Below, piece after piece: positions 1 through 8,818 of a DNA stretch of 64,000 bases; within the stretch, counting starts at the first letter, position 1, and every line of letters begins with the position of its first letter. Under the pieces are notes generated by a model, which searched no databases, was not told the DNA's origin, and saw nothing but the letters and a program-made list of their open reading frames with translations. Position numbers and translations under genes: made by a program. Origin of the DNA: Salinisphaera shabanensis E1L3A (GTDB lineage: Bacteria > Pseudomonadota > Gammaproteobacteria > Nevskiales > Salinisphaeraceae). The stretch spans positions 1 through 64,000 of the forward strand of contig NZ_AFNV02000023.1 in the NCBI RefSeq assembly GCF_000215955.2, given 5' to 3'.

Positions 1-305
1 CGCTTAAGTGAACGGCATTACGGTTTTACCGGGCCTTTTTTATGCCTCGCGTCTGCGTTTGCTTTCGAGTCGCGGGCATGCAGAACCTTATGTGTCGGCC
101 GTCCATAAGGATGAGTGCGCCCTCTGGCGATTGGCAGCAATGGTTTTTATCGAGTTTTGTTATCGGTAATATATTCGATAAATATCAGTCGCTTAAGATC
201 GATATCTTATAGCCCGTCTATCATTATGGGCGCGATGCGTTGGCATGTTCATGCCTAAACGCCGCATTCAAAACGCATGAATAATACAGAGTAAGTGTAG
301 ACTTT
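1..305. other. Intergenic region downstream of dnaE2
   Basis: No gene is visible in this stretch, which lies past the 3' end of dnaE2. It is markedly more AT-rich than its surroundings between about 130 and 300. Two small inverted repeats can be seen: CCTTATG and CATAAGG at 86-92 and 104-110 (11-base loop), and TAAGAT-CGAT-ATCTTA at 194-209. Either could be a weak terminator or an operator for a gene beyond the left edge. Neither has a clear T-run. Confidence 0.5.
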
Positions 306-3300
306 CTAATGAAAATCTCGTGATCGCACTGTGAGTTCGCCGAGCCGGGCGCTGTCGTCGACGATATGATGCGCGACACAGTGGGTGACCGGCCCTTGAC
401 GTTGCATGACCCCGTTCACACGAAGAAGCCGAGCGCTGGTTACCGCCACGCGATAGCGCGCCAGCAGATCGCGATGCACGACCACATTCACACAGCCGGT
501 TTCGTCTTCGAGCGTGACAAAGGTCGTGCCCTTGGCACTGCCCGGGCGTTGCCGAATCGTAACCAGTCCAGCCACCTGGGCTGGTCGGCTATCGGCCAGC
601 GTGTCGAAATCGCGGGCACAGAGCACGCCCTGACGAGCGAGCTGCGGGCGTAGCAGAGCCAGCGGGTGGCGACGCAGGGTTAGAGCCGTGCTGGCGTAGT
701 CGGCAACGATATCGTGGCCTTCCTCTGGCTCGGGCAGTTCGACTTCGGGCTCGGGGGCGTCGACTTCCGCGAACAGGTCGGTGTGAGCACGGGCGCCAGC
801 GATCTGCCATTGCGCCTGGTGGCGATGGCCTGCCAGCGCGCGTAGCGCGTCGGCCCGAGCCAGCGCGTCACGCGCGCGTCGATCAAGACGAGCGCGATTG
901 ACCAGGTCCGGCACCTGAGCGAAAACGCGGGACTCACGCGCGGCCACGATGCGCTCGCCGGCGTCTTGCGATAGTCCTTTTACCAGCCGTAGACCGAGTC
1001 GCAGCGCGATACGCCCCGATGCCTCGTTTTCGCTTTCAAGCGTGCAATCCCATTGGGAGTGACAGACATCGACAGGGCGCACGGTGACCCCGTGACGCTT
1101 GATATCGGTAACGATCTGGGACGGCGCATAGAAACCCATGGGCTGGCTGTTGATCAGCGCGGCAGCGAAAGCGGCCGGATAATGGCATTTCATATACGAC
1201 GACACATACACCAACAGCGCGAAACTCACCGCATGGGATTCGGGAAAGCCATAGCTGCCGAAGCCCTTGATCTGTTCGAAGATCCGATCGGCGAATTCTT
1301 CGGCATAGCCGTTGGCCCGCATGCCACTCTTGAGGCGTTCGCGCCAGGGCTCGAGCCCGCCTTTTTTCTTCCAGGCGGCCATCGATCGACGCAGGCCATC
1401 GGCTTCGCCGGCAGTGAAATCAGCCGCGACCATGGCGATCTTCATCACCTGTTCCTGAAAAATCGGCACCCCGTGGGTGCGTTCGAGCACGCCGCGCAGC
1501 GCTTCGCTCGGATAGTCGATCTCTTCGCGTTTTTTTTCGCGGTTGAGCAGATAAGGATGGACCATGCCGCCCTGGATAGGGCCGGGGCGCACGATCGCCA
1601 CCTCGACCACCAGATCGAAAAAACGCTGGGGGCGAAGGCGTGGCAGCATGGTCATCTGCGCACGTGATTCGATCTGGAAGACGCCGACGGTGTCGGCAGC
1701 GGAAATCATGTTGTAGGTGGCTTTGTCCTTGCCGGGGATGGTGGCCATGGTCAGCGTGCGGCCGTGATGGCGCACGACGAGATCGAAACAACGGCGCAGG
1801 CAGCTGAGCATGCCGAGTGCGAGCACGTCGATCTTCATCAGCCCGACGGCTTCCAGGTCGTCCTTGTCCCACTGAATGATGGTGCGATCGGGCATGGCCG
1901 CCTTTTCGACCGGTACCAGTTGTTCCAACGGCACTTGGGAAAGTACGAACCCGCCGACATGCTGGGATAGATGCCTGGGGAAACCGATGAGCGTATCCAC
2001 CAGTAGCAGGATGCGCTCGAGATCGTCGGTATCGATATCGATACCGCGCTCATCCAGCTGATCGGCCAGACTGCCGTCGTCGCTGCGCCGCGACAGTGCG
2101 CGGGCGAGGGTGTCGATCTGATCGACGCTCAGCCCCATCGCTCGGCCGACATCGCGCATTGCGCTGCGCGGGCGATAGTGAATGACCGTGGCGGCGAGCG
2201 CGGCTCGCTGGCGACCATACTTGCCATAGATATACTGAATGATTTCTTCGCGCCGTTCGTGCTCGAAGTCGACGTCGATATCGGGTGGCTCGTTACGCTC
2301 GCGCGAGATAAAGCGCTCGAAGAGCATGTCGTGACGCAGCGGGTCGACTTCGGTAATGCCGAGACAGAAACACACCACCGAATTGGCCGCCGAGCCGCGC
2401 CCCTGGCAAAGAATCCCACGCCGGTTGGCTTCTTCGACGATGTCGTGAACGGTTAGAAAATAATGCGGGTATCTTTTTTCTTCGATCAGCTCGAGTTCGG
2501 CTTCGATCTGGCGATGCATGGATTCACTGGTGCCCTTGGGCCAGCGCTTGCGACTGCCTTTGTAGACGAGTTCACGCAGATGTTGGAGCGCGCTTTGGCC
2601 AGCAGGCACGACCTCGGCCGGGTAGTCGTATTCGATATCGCGCAGGCTGAATTGGCAGTCGGCGGCGATCCGTCGCGTCGCTGCCAGGCTATCGGCCGGA
2701 TACAGTGCAGCCAGCGTCGAGCGCGGGCGCAGATAACGTTCACCGTTGGCAAACAGCGCCTGGCCCGCGTGGTGTACCGTCGTGCCCAGACGCAGGGCGG
2801 TAAAGACATCCTGAAGCGCGCGCCGCGACCGGCGATGCATATGCACATCGCCCACGGCCACCAGGGGCAGACCATAGGTCGCGCGTAACCTGTCGAGCCG
2901 GCGGCGATGCGCGATATCGCCGGCCCGTCGATGTAGGGCCAGTGCGATATGGCTCTGGCGTGGATAAGTGGTGGCCAGCCAGCCGAGCAGGCTGTGCAGG
3001 GCGGGCGTAGGCTCGCGATCGGCCTCGGGTAATACCAGTATTCGACAATCGGCGAGGGTATCGGCCTGCAGATCGGCCCGACCGATATGATAATCGCCCT
3101 TGGCCACACGCTGACGAGCATCGGTGATCAAACGGCACAGGCGGGTATAGCCGTCTCGGTTGCGTACCAGCAGGATCACGGTCGTATCGTCATCGAGCGT
3201 GAATCGACTGCCCAGAATCAGTTTGATGCCAGCGGTTTCGGCGCTTTGTAGCGCCCGTACCGCGCCGGCGAGACTGCATTCGTCGGTGAGCGCGATTGCC

Positions 3301-3410
3301 TGGTAGCCGAGTTCAGCGGCACGTGCGACCAGCTCTTCCGGCGTGGAGGCACCACGCTGAAAAGAAAATCCGCTTACACAGCACAGCTCGGCATAGCCGA
3401 GCGCGCTCAT
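306..3410 (-). CDS. dnaE2: Error-prone DNA polymerase DnaE2 (ImuC)
   Basis: This is the catalytic polymerase of the ImuA-ImuB-DnaE2 mutasome, a C-family alpha-subunit paralogue that bypasses lesions during the SOS response. The 1034-residue length is typical. An N-terminal PHP domain (about 1-270) is followed by the polymerase palm. PDIDVDF at 376-382 supplies two catalytic aspartates, and MKIDVLAL with Asp528 the third. A helix-hairpin-helix and OB region follows. The PHP signature near residue 7 reads YAELCCVS where the family usually has YAELHC, so a metal ligand is lost; this fits a non-proofreading enzyme. The start overlaps the imuB stop by 4 bases (ATGA), so translation is probably coupled. 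It is the last gene of the LexA-controlled operon. Confidence 0.96.
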   Translation of the reverse strand: MSALGYAELCCVSGFSFQRGASTPEELVARAAELGYQAIALTDECSLAGAVRALQSAETAGIKLILGSRFTLDDDTTVILLVRNRDGYTRLCRLITDARQRVAKGDYHIGRADLQADTLADCRILVLPEADREPTPALHSLLGWLATTYPRQSHIALALHRRAGDIAHRRRLDRLRATYGLPLVAVGDVHMHRRSRRALQDVFTALRLGTTVHHAGQALFANGERYLRPRSTLAALYPADSLAATRRIAADCQFSLRDIEYDYPAEVVPAGQSALQHLRELVYKGSRKRWPKGTSESMHRQIEAELELIEEKRYPHYFLTVHDIVEEANRRGILCQGRGSAANSVVCFCLGITEVDPLRHDMLFERFISRERNEPPDIDVDFEHERREEIIQYIYGKYGRQRAALAATVIHYRPRSAMRDVGRAMGLSVDQIDTLARALSRRSDDGSLADQLDERGIDIDTDDLERILLLVDTLIGFPRHLSQHVGGFVLSQVPLEQLVPVEKAAMPDRTIIQWDKDDLEAVGLMKIDVLALGMLSCLRRCFDLVVRHHGRTLTMATIPGKDKATYNMISAADTVGVFQIESRAQMTMLPRLRPQRFFDLVVEVAIVRPGPIQGGMVHPYLLNREKKREEIDYPSEALRGVLERTHGVPIFQEQVMKIAMVAADFTAGEADGLRRSMAAWKKKGGLEPWRERLKSGMRANGYAEEFADRIFEQIKGFGSYGFPESHAVSFALLVYVSSYMKCHYPAAFAAALINSQPMGFYAPSQIVTDIKRHGVTVRPVDVCHSQWDCTLESENEASGRIALRLGLRLVKGLSQDAGERIVAARESRVFAQVPDLVNRARLDRRARDALARADALRALAGHRHQAQWQIAGARAHTDLFAEVDAPEPEVELPEPEEGHDIVADYASTALTLRRHPLALLRPQLARQGVLCARDFDTLADSRPAQVAGLVTIRQRPGSAKGTTFVTLEDETGCVNVVVHRDLLARYRVAVTSARLLRVNGVMQRQGPVTHCVAHHIVDDSARLGELTVRSRDFH

Positions 3411-4855
3411 CCGAACAAACCGTGCATGTAATAGACCGGCGTATCGCCGCTCTGGGCGTGGGCCAGGTCGCGATAAACCCAGAGCAGACGGCCCTGACGA
3501 TCACGGGCACGAAAATAATCGCGCCGGATGCTGTGCTGCCACCAGCCGGTTTCGATACGTTCCGGGCCGGTAATCAGGGTCAGATCGGCCGGCGCGCGTT
3601 CGGGTACGTCGAGCAGCCACATCGGGCGTGGCGCGTTGGTGTGCGCGTTTGTCGTTGCTGCAGGTCGGTCGCATCGGGTGCTGGATTGTTCGGGGCGATG
3701 GTCGTCCACGTTGTGCAGCCAGCCGACCGCATCATGGCCCAGTCGTGCGCGCAGGCGATCGAGCACCGCCGGCCATTGCTCGATGCCGGCGTTGTCTGCA
3801 TCGCGCCACAACGGGGTCTGATCGTGTTCGAAGCGACGTAAACGATCGCTGGCTACGGCGATTTCGAGCACGGGCGCGGCCAGTGTGACCCGCGCAAGAC
3901 GTTCGTTGGCAACGCGTTCCAGATGGGTGGCATCGCGCGAGGGCGCGGCCAGACGCAGCATCAAACGCGTGGGCGGCAGATCGTCATGGAACAGTTTGAG
4001 TTGCAGCGTCTGGATGGTGGCATCGGCGCCTTGTAGAAACGCGGCGAGCTCAGCGAACACACGGCGCAGTACGAACACCAGTCCCTGCGTCGTTTCGACC
4101 GCGCCGGTGAGTTCGTGACGGGTACCGTAACGCTGGGGCAGCATGTAGAAATCCAACCCGTGCGGGCGTCGTCCGCGTAGGCGCTCCAGGTCATCCAGCG
4201 TATGTTTGCCATAACGGCGTGCCAGCGTGGCGGGCGGCAAGGCCAGCAGTTCGCCGGTAAGGCGCAGGCCACTCGCCTTGAGCGATAGCGTGGTCTGCGC
4301 ATCGAGATTCAGGCAGGCGAGCGGGAGCCCGGCGAGACCTTGTTTGCGATGTTCCGGCGACGGTGCGCGCGCGAACGCCAGTGCTGCATGCGGGCTGTCT
4401 CCTACGCCCAGCGTATAGCGACACCCCATACGGTCGAGGTCGGCGCGAATACGCGCCAGCAGGCGTTGGCGTCCGCCGAACAGGCGCAGACTGGCACCGA
4501 TTTCGAACACTACGCGTGCACATTCGACCGTTTCGCCGGCGATCGTCTCGCCGGACCGGGCGATATGCACCTGGCTGCTGTAATGCCAGGCCCAGCCGCC
4601 GAGCCGTTCGAGCGCTGCACGTTCGCCGGCGATATGCCGGGCAAGTACCTGCGCATCGGGTGCGCGCATACGGGCATCGGCCAGCAGCATGCCGCGGCGC
4701 ACGCCTTGTTCGAGTGTCGGCGTACCGGCGGCCACAACATGACGCTTGCCGCGCTGTTCGGCGACAACCAGCGCCGGGCTTGTGCTCGGCTGCCGGTCGG
4801 CGCCGGCGGCGCGACTATCGAGCGCCCAATGGGGGAAACGAAGAGCGAGCCACAT
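3407..4855 (-). CDS. imuB: ImuB, Y-family polymerase-like mutasome adaptor
   Basis: This 482-residue Y-family DNA polymerase homologue acts in the family as an adaptor linking DnaE2 and the beta clamp to ImuA; ImuB proteins usually lack the catalytic acidic residues. The chosen start gives MWLALRFPHWALD, the usual beginning of ImuB. An upstream in-frame ATG at 4912 would add 19 residues unlike the family. The region around RYTLGVGDSPHAALAFARA matches the Y-family palm/fingers, and a thumb-like helix-hairpin-helix follows (LPPATLARRYG). The gene overlaps the end of imuA by 41 bases and dnaE2 by 4, so the three genes form one tight operon. No strong ribosome-binding site precedes the chosen start, which again suggests coupling. 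Confidence 0.92.
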   Translation of the reverse strand: MWLALRFPHWALDSRAAGADRQPSTSPALVVAEQRGKRHVVAAGTPTLEQGVRRGMLLADARMRAPDAQVLARHIAGERAALERLGGWAWHYSSQVHIARSGETIAGETVECARVVFEIGASLRLFGGRQRLLARIRADLDRMGCRYTLGVGDSPHAALAFARAPSPEHRKQGLAGLPLACLNLDAQTTLSLKASGLRLTGELLALPPATLARRYGKHTLDDLERLRGRRPHGLDFYMLPQRYGTRHELTGAVETTQGLVFVLRRVFAELAAFLQGADATIQTLQLKLFHDDLPPTRLMLRLAAPSRDATHLERVANERLARVTLAAPVLEIAVASDRLRRFEHDQTPLWRDADNAGIEQWPAVLDRLRARLGHDAVGWLHNVDDHRPEQSSTRCDRPAATTNAHTNAPRPMWLLDVPERAPADLTLITGPERIETGWWQHSIRRDYFRARDRQGRLLWVYRDLAHAQSGDTPVYYMHGLFG

Positions 4856-5609
4856 GGGATACACGGTCGGGTTCGGGAATGTCGTTGCAGGCGGTTGCAC
4901 GCAACGCGTCAAGATCAGGCTCTATGGCGTCGAATTGCCAGACGCACTCGGCGCCGGGTTGTAGGCCGTTGATACGCGCGCCGGCCGGGCCGCGGCATTT
5001 GAGTATTTCGAGGCGCTGACCCGTATTCTGGGCCGTGATCGCCAGACGCAGTGCCGCCGGTGAGCGCTCAGCGGCGGCCCGGATATCGCGATAGACAAAA
5101 ATCGGGCAAACAGCCTTTTCGGCAGCAAGCTGCAGGCGGCGCAGGGCCGTGGTATCGAGTCGATCGCCCCAGACGACGAAACCGGCGAATGCATTCGCTC
5201 GTGCCATTTGTTCGACACACCAGACTTTTTCGCTCTCGTCGCGACAGGTCACGATCGGCACTCGGGCGCAATCGATGCCGGCCTGGGCAAGCGCGGGGGC
5301 ATGCAGCGTAGCCGGCGGTGCGATAAAGGCGAGCTGGCGCCTGGGCTGTTCTGCCATGCGCTGGGCAAGCGCATGCAGCAACAGGCTGAGTTCACCCAGG
5401 CCCGCGCTTTTACACAGCAGTTCGGTAACCGCACCGATTGGATAACCGCCACCGGGTAGTTGCCGGTCCAATCCAAGCCAGCCCGTGGCCATGGCTGGCA
5501 GCTGTGCCTGGCGCGTGGCGCGATGCACACCAAAACGCTGCCAGTAGGCTTCATGTTCGGCCAGGCGATGGCCACGCGAATCGACAGTTGTAGGGTGTTG
5601 TTTGTTCAT
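4815..5609 (-). CDS. imuA: ImuA, RecA-like SOS mutagenesis protein
   Basis: This is the first gene of the SOS mutagenesis operon. ImuA (264 aa here) is a RecA/SulA-like protein that associates with ImuB and DnaE2 and modulates RecA. The region LGLDRQLPGGGYPIGAVTEL (residues about 45-64) is the family signature near the degenerate nucleotide-binding loop, followed by GLGELSLLLHALA. The ATG lies only two bases from a LexA palindrome and has no Shine-Dalgarno sequence. Either the mRNA is leaderless or the real start is internal (for example Met40). The product name is secure; the exact N-terminus is not. Confidence 0.93.
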   Translation of the reverse strand: MNKQHPTTVDSRGHRLAEHEAYWQRFGVHRATRQAQLPAMATGWLGLDRQLPGGGYPIGAVTELLCKSAGLGELSLLLHALAQRMAEQPRRQLAFIAPPATLHAPALAQAGIDCARVPIVTCRDESEKVWCVEQMARANAFAGFVVWGDRLDTTALRRLQLAAEKAVCPIFVYRDIRAAAERSPAALRLAITAQNTGQRLEILKCRGPAGARINGLQPGAECVWQFDAIEPDLDALRATACNDIPEPDRVSHVARSSFPPLGAR

Positions 5610-5611
5610 AA

Positions 5612-5627
5612 CTGTATTTATATACAG
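5612..5627 (-). promoter_or_regulatory. LexA (SOS) box and overlapping -10 of imuA
   Basis: CTGTATTTATATACAG is a perfect CTGT-N8-ACAG LexA palindrome. On the minus strand it contains TATAAAT, a good -10 element, ending 6 bases before the imuA ATG at 5609. LexA bound here would cover the -10 region and repress the whole imuA-imuB-dnaE2 operon. The -35 region upstream is poor, as expected of a tightly regulated SOS promoter. Confidence 0.93.
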
Positions 5628-5742
5628 TTGCCGCGACAGTGGCTACCCCCAATATCGATCCACTGGGATCAAGGCCCGTCAGCAGGCGGTTCGCCGCACG
5701 GAATTTATGCGGCGAATCGCGTAATCCACATCGCTGTCGCGC

Positions 5743-6168
5743 CTAACGCGTGCTGTGACGATGCAGCTGGGCCAGGGTGTGCCCCTGGGAATCGAGCAGC
5801 GACAGAGTGTCGCCGTCGATTTCGGCGTGTTGGGTGCGTTCGAGCGCGTGCGTGAAGGCCTGTTCCATATCCATGCCTTCGGCACAGTAGCGGCGGGTGC
5901 TGGCCAGCGAATCGAAACGCAGGGTGTCATCGTTACCGCTATAGCGGCCGTTGACCCGATTGCAGCCGGTAAAGCCTTCGAGACGCTGGTCGGCGTGCAG
6001 TAACAGATAAGGCATGCGCCGCATGGAGTCGGCATCGATGGCTTGGCCATCGAGTTGCTGGAGTTGCCATTGCGTATCGGCCAGCTGCACGAACGTCGGC
6101 GTGCCAGCACAGCCGCTGAGCACGGCAACCATAAGCAGCCCCAGAACATGAAAACGAATAGCGTGCAT
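5743..6168 (-). CDS. META-domain (HslJ-like) lipoprotein
   Basis: This is a predicted outer- or inner-membrane lipoprotein of 141 aa. An N-terminal signal ends in the lipobox LSGC (residues about 14-17), followed by a META/HslJ domain. The core signature FTGCNRVNGRYS is present, and the spaced cysteines (one in FTGC, one in RRYC) match secreted HslJ-type proteins. The family is linked to envelope stress and heat or novobiocin tolerance, but its molecular role is unknown. The start at 6168 is preferred over a further upstream ATG because GAGGT lies at ribosome-binding distance and the signal peptide begins there. It is divergent from the MATE exporter. Confidence 0.8.
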   Translation of the reverse strand: MHAIRFHVLGLLMVAVLSGCAGTPTFVQLADTQWQLQQLDGQAIDADSMRRMPYLLLHADQRLEGFTGCNRVNGRYSGNDDTLRFDSLASTRRYCAEGMDMEQAFTHALERTQHAEIDGDTLSLLDSQGHTLAQLHRHSTR

Positions 6169-6319
6169 AAGACCTCGTGATGCGGTGTAGAACCTTCCCG
6201 GTTGCAATAGCCTAGCTCTCACGTAGCAGGTATTGCACGCGACTGCGCGAAGACTGCATCGCGCGCGCACGGCATGGCGTAGAATCGCGCGGCATTCTCG
6301 CACCCGCGGATTCTTTGAC

Positions 6320-7696
6320 TTGAGCGATTTTTCTTCCCCTCGCGCGAGCAGCGGCGCGCTGCGTCGGCAGTTGTTCGCCCAGACCTGGCCGATGGCGATC
6401 GGTGTGATGTCGCTGCTGGGCTTTCAGCTGGTCGACTCGGCTTTCGTCGCGCGTCTTGGCACGGTGCCCCTGGCGGCGCAATCGTTCACCTTTCCGATCA
6501 CCTTTCTGATGATCGGCGTTCAGGTCGGCCTGGGCATCGCCATTGCTGCGCTCATCTCGCGTGCGGTCGGCGCTGGTGAGCTCGAACGCGCACGACGTCT
6601 GGGTAGCCTGGTGCTGTTCGGCGGGGCCGTGGTGATCGGTTGTCTTGCGATCGTGCTCTGGGTGTTTCATGTGCCGCTGTTTCGCCAGCTCGGCGCCGAA
6701 GGCGAAGCGCTCGAACTCATAGGCCACTACTGGCCGGTTCAGCTGTTGGCGAACTGGTTCTCTGCGTTGCTGTATTTCGGTTATACCCTGTTCCGGGCGC
6801 ATAACAATACGCGGCTGCCGGGGCTGCTCATGGTGACCACCAGCGCCCTGAATCTCGTGTTCGACCCCTTGCTGATCTTTGGTGTCGGTGGCTGGTCGGG
6901 CCTGGGCTTGCCCGGCGCGGCCTGGGCGACGACGTTGTCGTTCTTGCTGGGCCTGATGTTGTTGGGGTGGCGCCTGAGCGAGCGAGACTGGCTCAGTAGT
7001 GCCGATCTGATAGGCGAAGCGCGCCGCTCGACTGCGCCATTTGCGGTGATCGCGGGTCCGGCCATGCTCAGTCAGCTCATGCCAGCGCTATCGGCGATGG
7101 CGGCTACCGCACTGATCGCATCACTGGGCGAACAGGCCGTGGCGGCCTGGGGGCTGGTCAGCCGGCTGGAAACGGTCTCCCTGATGCTGGTGCTGGGGCT
7201 GACCATGTCATTGCCGCCGTGGCTCGGGCATTGCTACGGCGCCGGCAACTGGCCACGTATTCGCGCGTTGATGTCGATTGCATTCCAGACCGTGATCGTC
7301 TGGCAATTGGTATTGGGTACGGTTCTGGCCCTGGCTGCACCCTGGGTGGCCGGAGCGTTGTCCAGTGACGAGGCCGTACGCGATGGTTTGACCTGGCTGA
7401 TCCGTGCCATGTTGCCCAGCTATGCGTTGCTGGGCTTGTGCATGCTCGTGGTTTCGGCCTCCAACGCGCTGGGCTGGCCGCTGCGCGCAATGATGATCTC
7501 GTTCGCGCGCCTGTTCGTATGCTATTTGCCCTGTATCGCTCTCGGTGTATGGCTGGGTGGAGAGATGCCTTATGTGGGCCTGGGGGCCGCGCTCGGCAAT
7601 GCGTTGGCCGGCAGCATGGCCTGGCTTGTCTTCAGGCGAAGCATGCGTGAAATGCCCGAACAGGCGCGTCCTGGTACAGCAGATACGCCATCATAG
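6320..7696 (+). CDS. MATE-family multidrug/Na+ efflux transporter
   Basis: This is an inner-membrane exporter of the multi-antimicrobial extrusion family (NorM/DinF/MatE type), with about 12 hydrophobic segments in two homologous halves. The first begins RRQLFAQTWPMAIGVMSLLG, with the diagnostic segment FQLVDSAFVARLGTVPLAAQS. It should exchange cations for organic substrates; the substrate cannot be told from sequence. I place the start at the TTG at 6320 (458 aa) because the 29 residues encoded before it from the TTG at 6233 are basic, unlike the family, and overlap a promoter-like stretch. The N-terminus is uncertain. No neighbouring regulator is visible. Confidence 0.88.
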   Translation: MSDFSSPRASSGALRRQLFAQTWPMAIGVMSLLGFQLVDSAFVARLGTVPLAAQSFTFPITFLMIGVQVGLGIAIAALISRAVGAGELERARRLGSLVLFGGAVVIGCLAIVLWVFHVPLFRQLGAEGEALELIGHYWPVQLLANWFSALLYFGYTLFRAHNNTRLPGLLMVTTSALNLVFDPLLIFGVGGWSGLGLPGAAWATTLSFLLGLMLLGWRLSERDWLSSADLIGEARRSTAPFAVIAGPAMLSQLMPALSAMAATALIASLGEQAVAAWGLVSRLETVSLMLVLGLTMSLPPWLGHCYGAGNWPRIRALMSIAFQTVIVWQLVLGTVLALAAPWVAGALSSDEAVRDGLTWLIRAMLPSYALLGLCMLVVSASNALGWPLRAMMISFARLFVCYLPCIALGVWLGGEMPYVGLGAALGNALAGSMAWLVFRRSMREMPEQARPGTADTPS

Positions 7697-7881
7697 AAAG
7701 CCTCGATACAGGTATAGGCATTTGTAATCAAAATGGCGTTAAAAACGACTAAAAAGTCACTAACAAGACTGATTTGCCGCGATCTGAAAAATGTTGCACT
7801 GCAGCGATTGAAAACGCGGCAAGCGCGTCAATTGTCTTCCTCAACAGATTTTGTTTTGTCATTTATCTTTGAGGAAAATCC

Positions 7882-8166
7882 ATGTCCACGACCCGTCGTA
7901 GCCAACGCCGTAACACTTTCGTTGCCGGTATTCTGACGCTGGCCGGCTTTGCCGTGCCGGCGGGCGCCGCCGAGAAGCCGAGCAATTATCAAGACAACAT
8001 CACGCCGATGTCGGCTTCGCAGAGCGCGATGCTGCGCCACGGCGCAGCCGACAATACGACTGCGGCTTCGCCGTCGCATCAGAGCGTGCCGGCCAGCCGC
8101 AGCCAGATTGAAGTGCTCGATCTCAACGGTGTTCATCATGCCCCCATGGCGCTGGCCAGCCACTAG
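7882..8166 (+). CDS. Small exported protein of unknown function
   Basis: I do not recognise this 94-aa protein. It has a basic N-terminus, a hydrophobic stretch and an AGAAE-type signal-peptidase site around residue 30. The mature part of about 64 residues is rich in Ser, Ala, His and Asn and has no Cys. A strong ribosome-binding site (GAGGAAA) lies 6-7 bases upstream and a canonical rho-independent terminator follows the stop codon, so it is very probably expressed as a single-gene transcript. It resembles the next gene in plan (signal peptide plus short polar tail) but not in sequence. Confidence 0.75.
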   Translation: MSTTRRSQRRNTFVAGILTLAGFAVPAGAAEKPSNYQDNITPMSASQSAMLRHGAADNTTAASPSHQSVPASRSQIEVLDLNGVHHAPMALASH

Positions 8167-8188
8167 GTATCGTTCGACAAAGCGCTTG

Positions 8189-8213
8189 AGCCCGGCCAAG
8201 GCCGGGCTTTTTT
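8189..8213 (+). terminator. Rho-independent terminator
   Basis: AGCCCGGC-CAAG-GCCGGGCT forms an 8-bp GC-rich stem followed by TTTTT. It lies 22 bases after the stop codon of the small exported protein. Confidence 0.92.
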
Positions 8214-8373
8214 ATGAGCGTCGTTTAAAGAGTCATATAAAACCGAAAACGCTTGAAGCCGTCGATCGATTGCGCGACATTGAATATTCCCCAAGCGGTC
8301 TTGGCGAACAGGCGCCGCCATAGATGATTCGCCGCCACAACAAAGCCGCGTCATACGAAGGCAAGGAGGAGAG

Positions 8374-8724
8374 ATGTTCGACCCTATTCACACGCTAGTA
8401 CGTGCCGGCCTAGGACTGACCCTGATGGGCTGTGCGTTTGCATTACCGGCGTTTGCAGCCGAGCAGAGCACAGCAGACGATACCGCCATGCCCGCCACCG
8501 AGCATCAAGCTGAAAGCATGCGCAACGTGCCGGATCAGGCCGATGGCACACGCACCGGCGAGCAGGTGCCCCAGACCAGCGACATGCCGGCCACCAAGGC
8601 TCAGAAAGAAGAGCTCAAGGAAAGCGGCCAGATGTCGCACGATAAATCCATGGAGGACACCCCAGCCGATACGGAAGAGGACGCTACCGATAGCGACACG
8701 TCCGAAGGCGCGACCGATCAATAG
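8374..8724 (+). CDS. Small acidic exported protein of unknown function
   Basis: This is an unrecognised 116-aa protein with a clear signal peptide (hydrophobic core GLGLTLMGCAFALPAFA, predicted cleavage after AFA near residue 28). A cysteine in the core could tempt a lipobox call, but the surrounding residues (LMGCAF, then more hydrophobic residues) fit signal peptidase I better. The mature part is low-complexity and very acidic, rich in Asp, Glu, Thr and Ser, and ends in a run of Asp/Ser/Glu. The ribosome-binding site AGGAGGAG is unusually strong and a terminator follows at 8749, which points to high expression. It is probably disordered in the periplasm. No function can be assigned. Confidence 0.75.
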   Translation: MFDPIHTLVRAGLGLTLMGCAFALPAFAAEQSTADDTAMPATEHQAESMRNVPDQADGTRTGEQVPQTSDMPATKAQKEELKESGQMSHDKSMEDTPADTEEDATDSDTSEGATDQ

Positions 8725-8748
8725 CGGGTGTCTATAATCGGCGTTTCG

Positions 8749-8775
8749 ATGCCCGGCTTCGGCCGGGCATTTTAT
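8749..8775 (+). terminator. Rho-independent terminator
   Basis: ATGCCCGGC-TTCG-GCCGGGCAT is a 9-bp stem with a stable TTCG tetraloop followed by a T-rich tail. It lies 25 bases downstream of the acidic exported protein. Confidence 0.9.
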
Positions 8776-8818
8776 TGAACACCCGCAAGGCCTTTACCCA
8801 TCGCTAGGCCATGAAGCC

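Noticed and set aside
7733-7936. 67-codon frame before the small exported protein
   Set aside because: It overlaps the strongly supported exported-protein gene in another frame and has no ribosome-binding site.
8731-8740. TATAAT promoter for the PD-(D/E)XK-like gene
   Set aside because: A good -10 hexamer lies at 8733-8738, but a strong terminator follows at 8749, which would stop any transcript from it.
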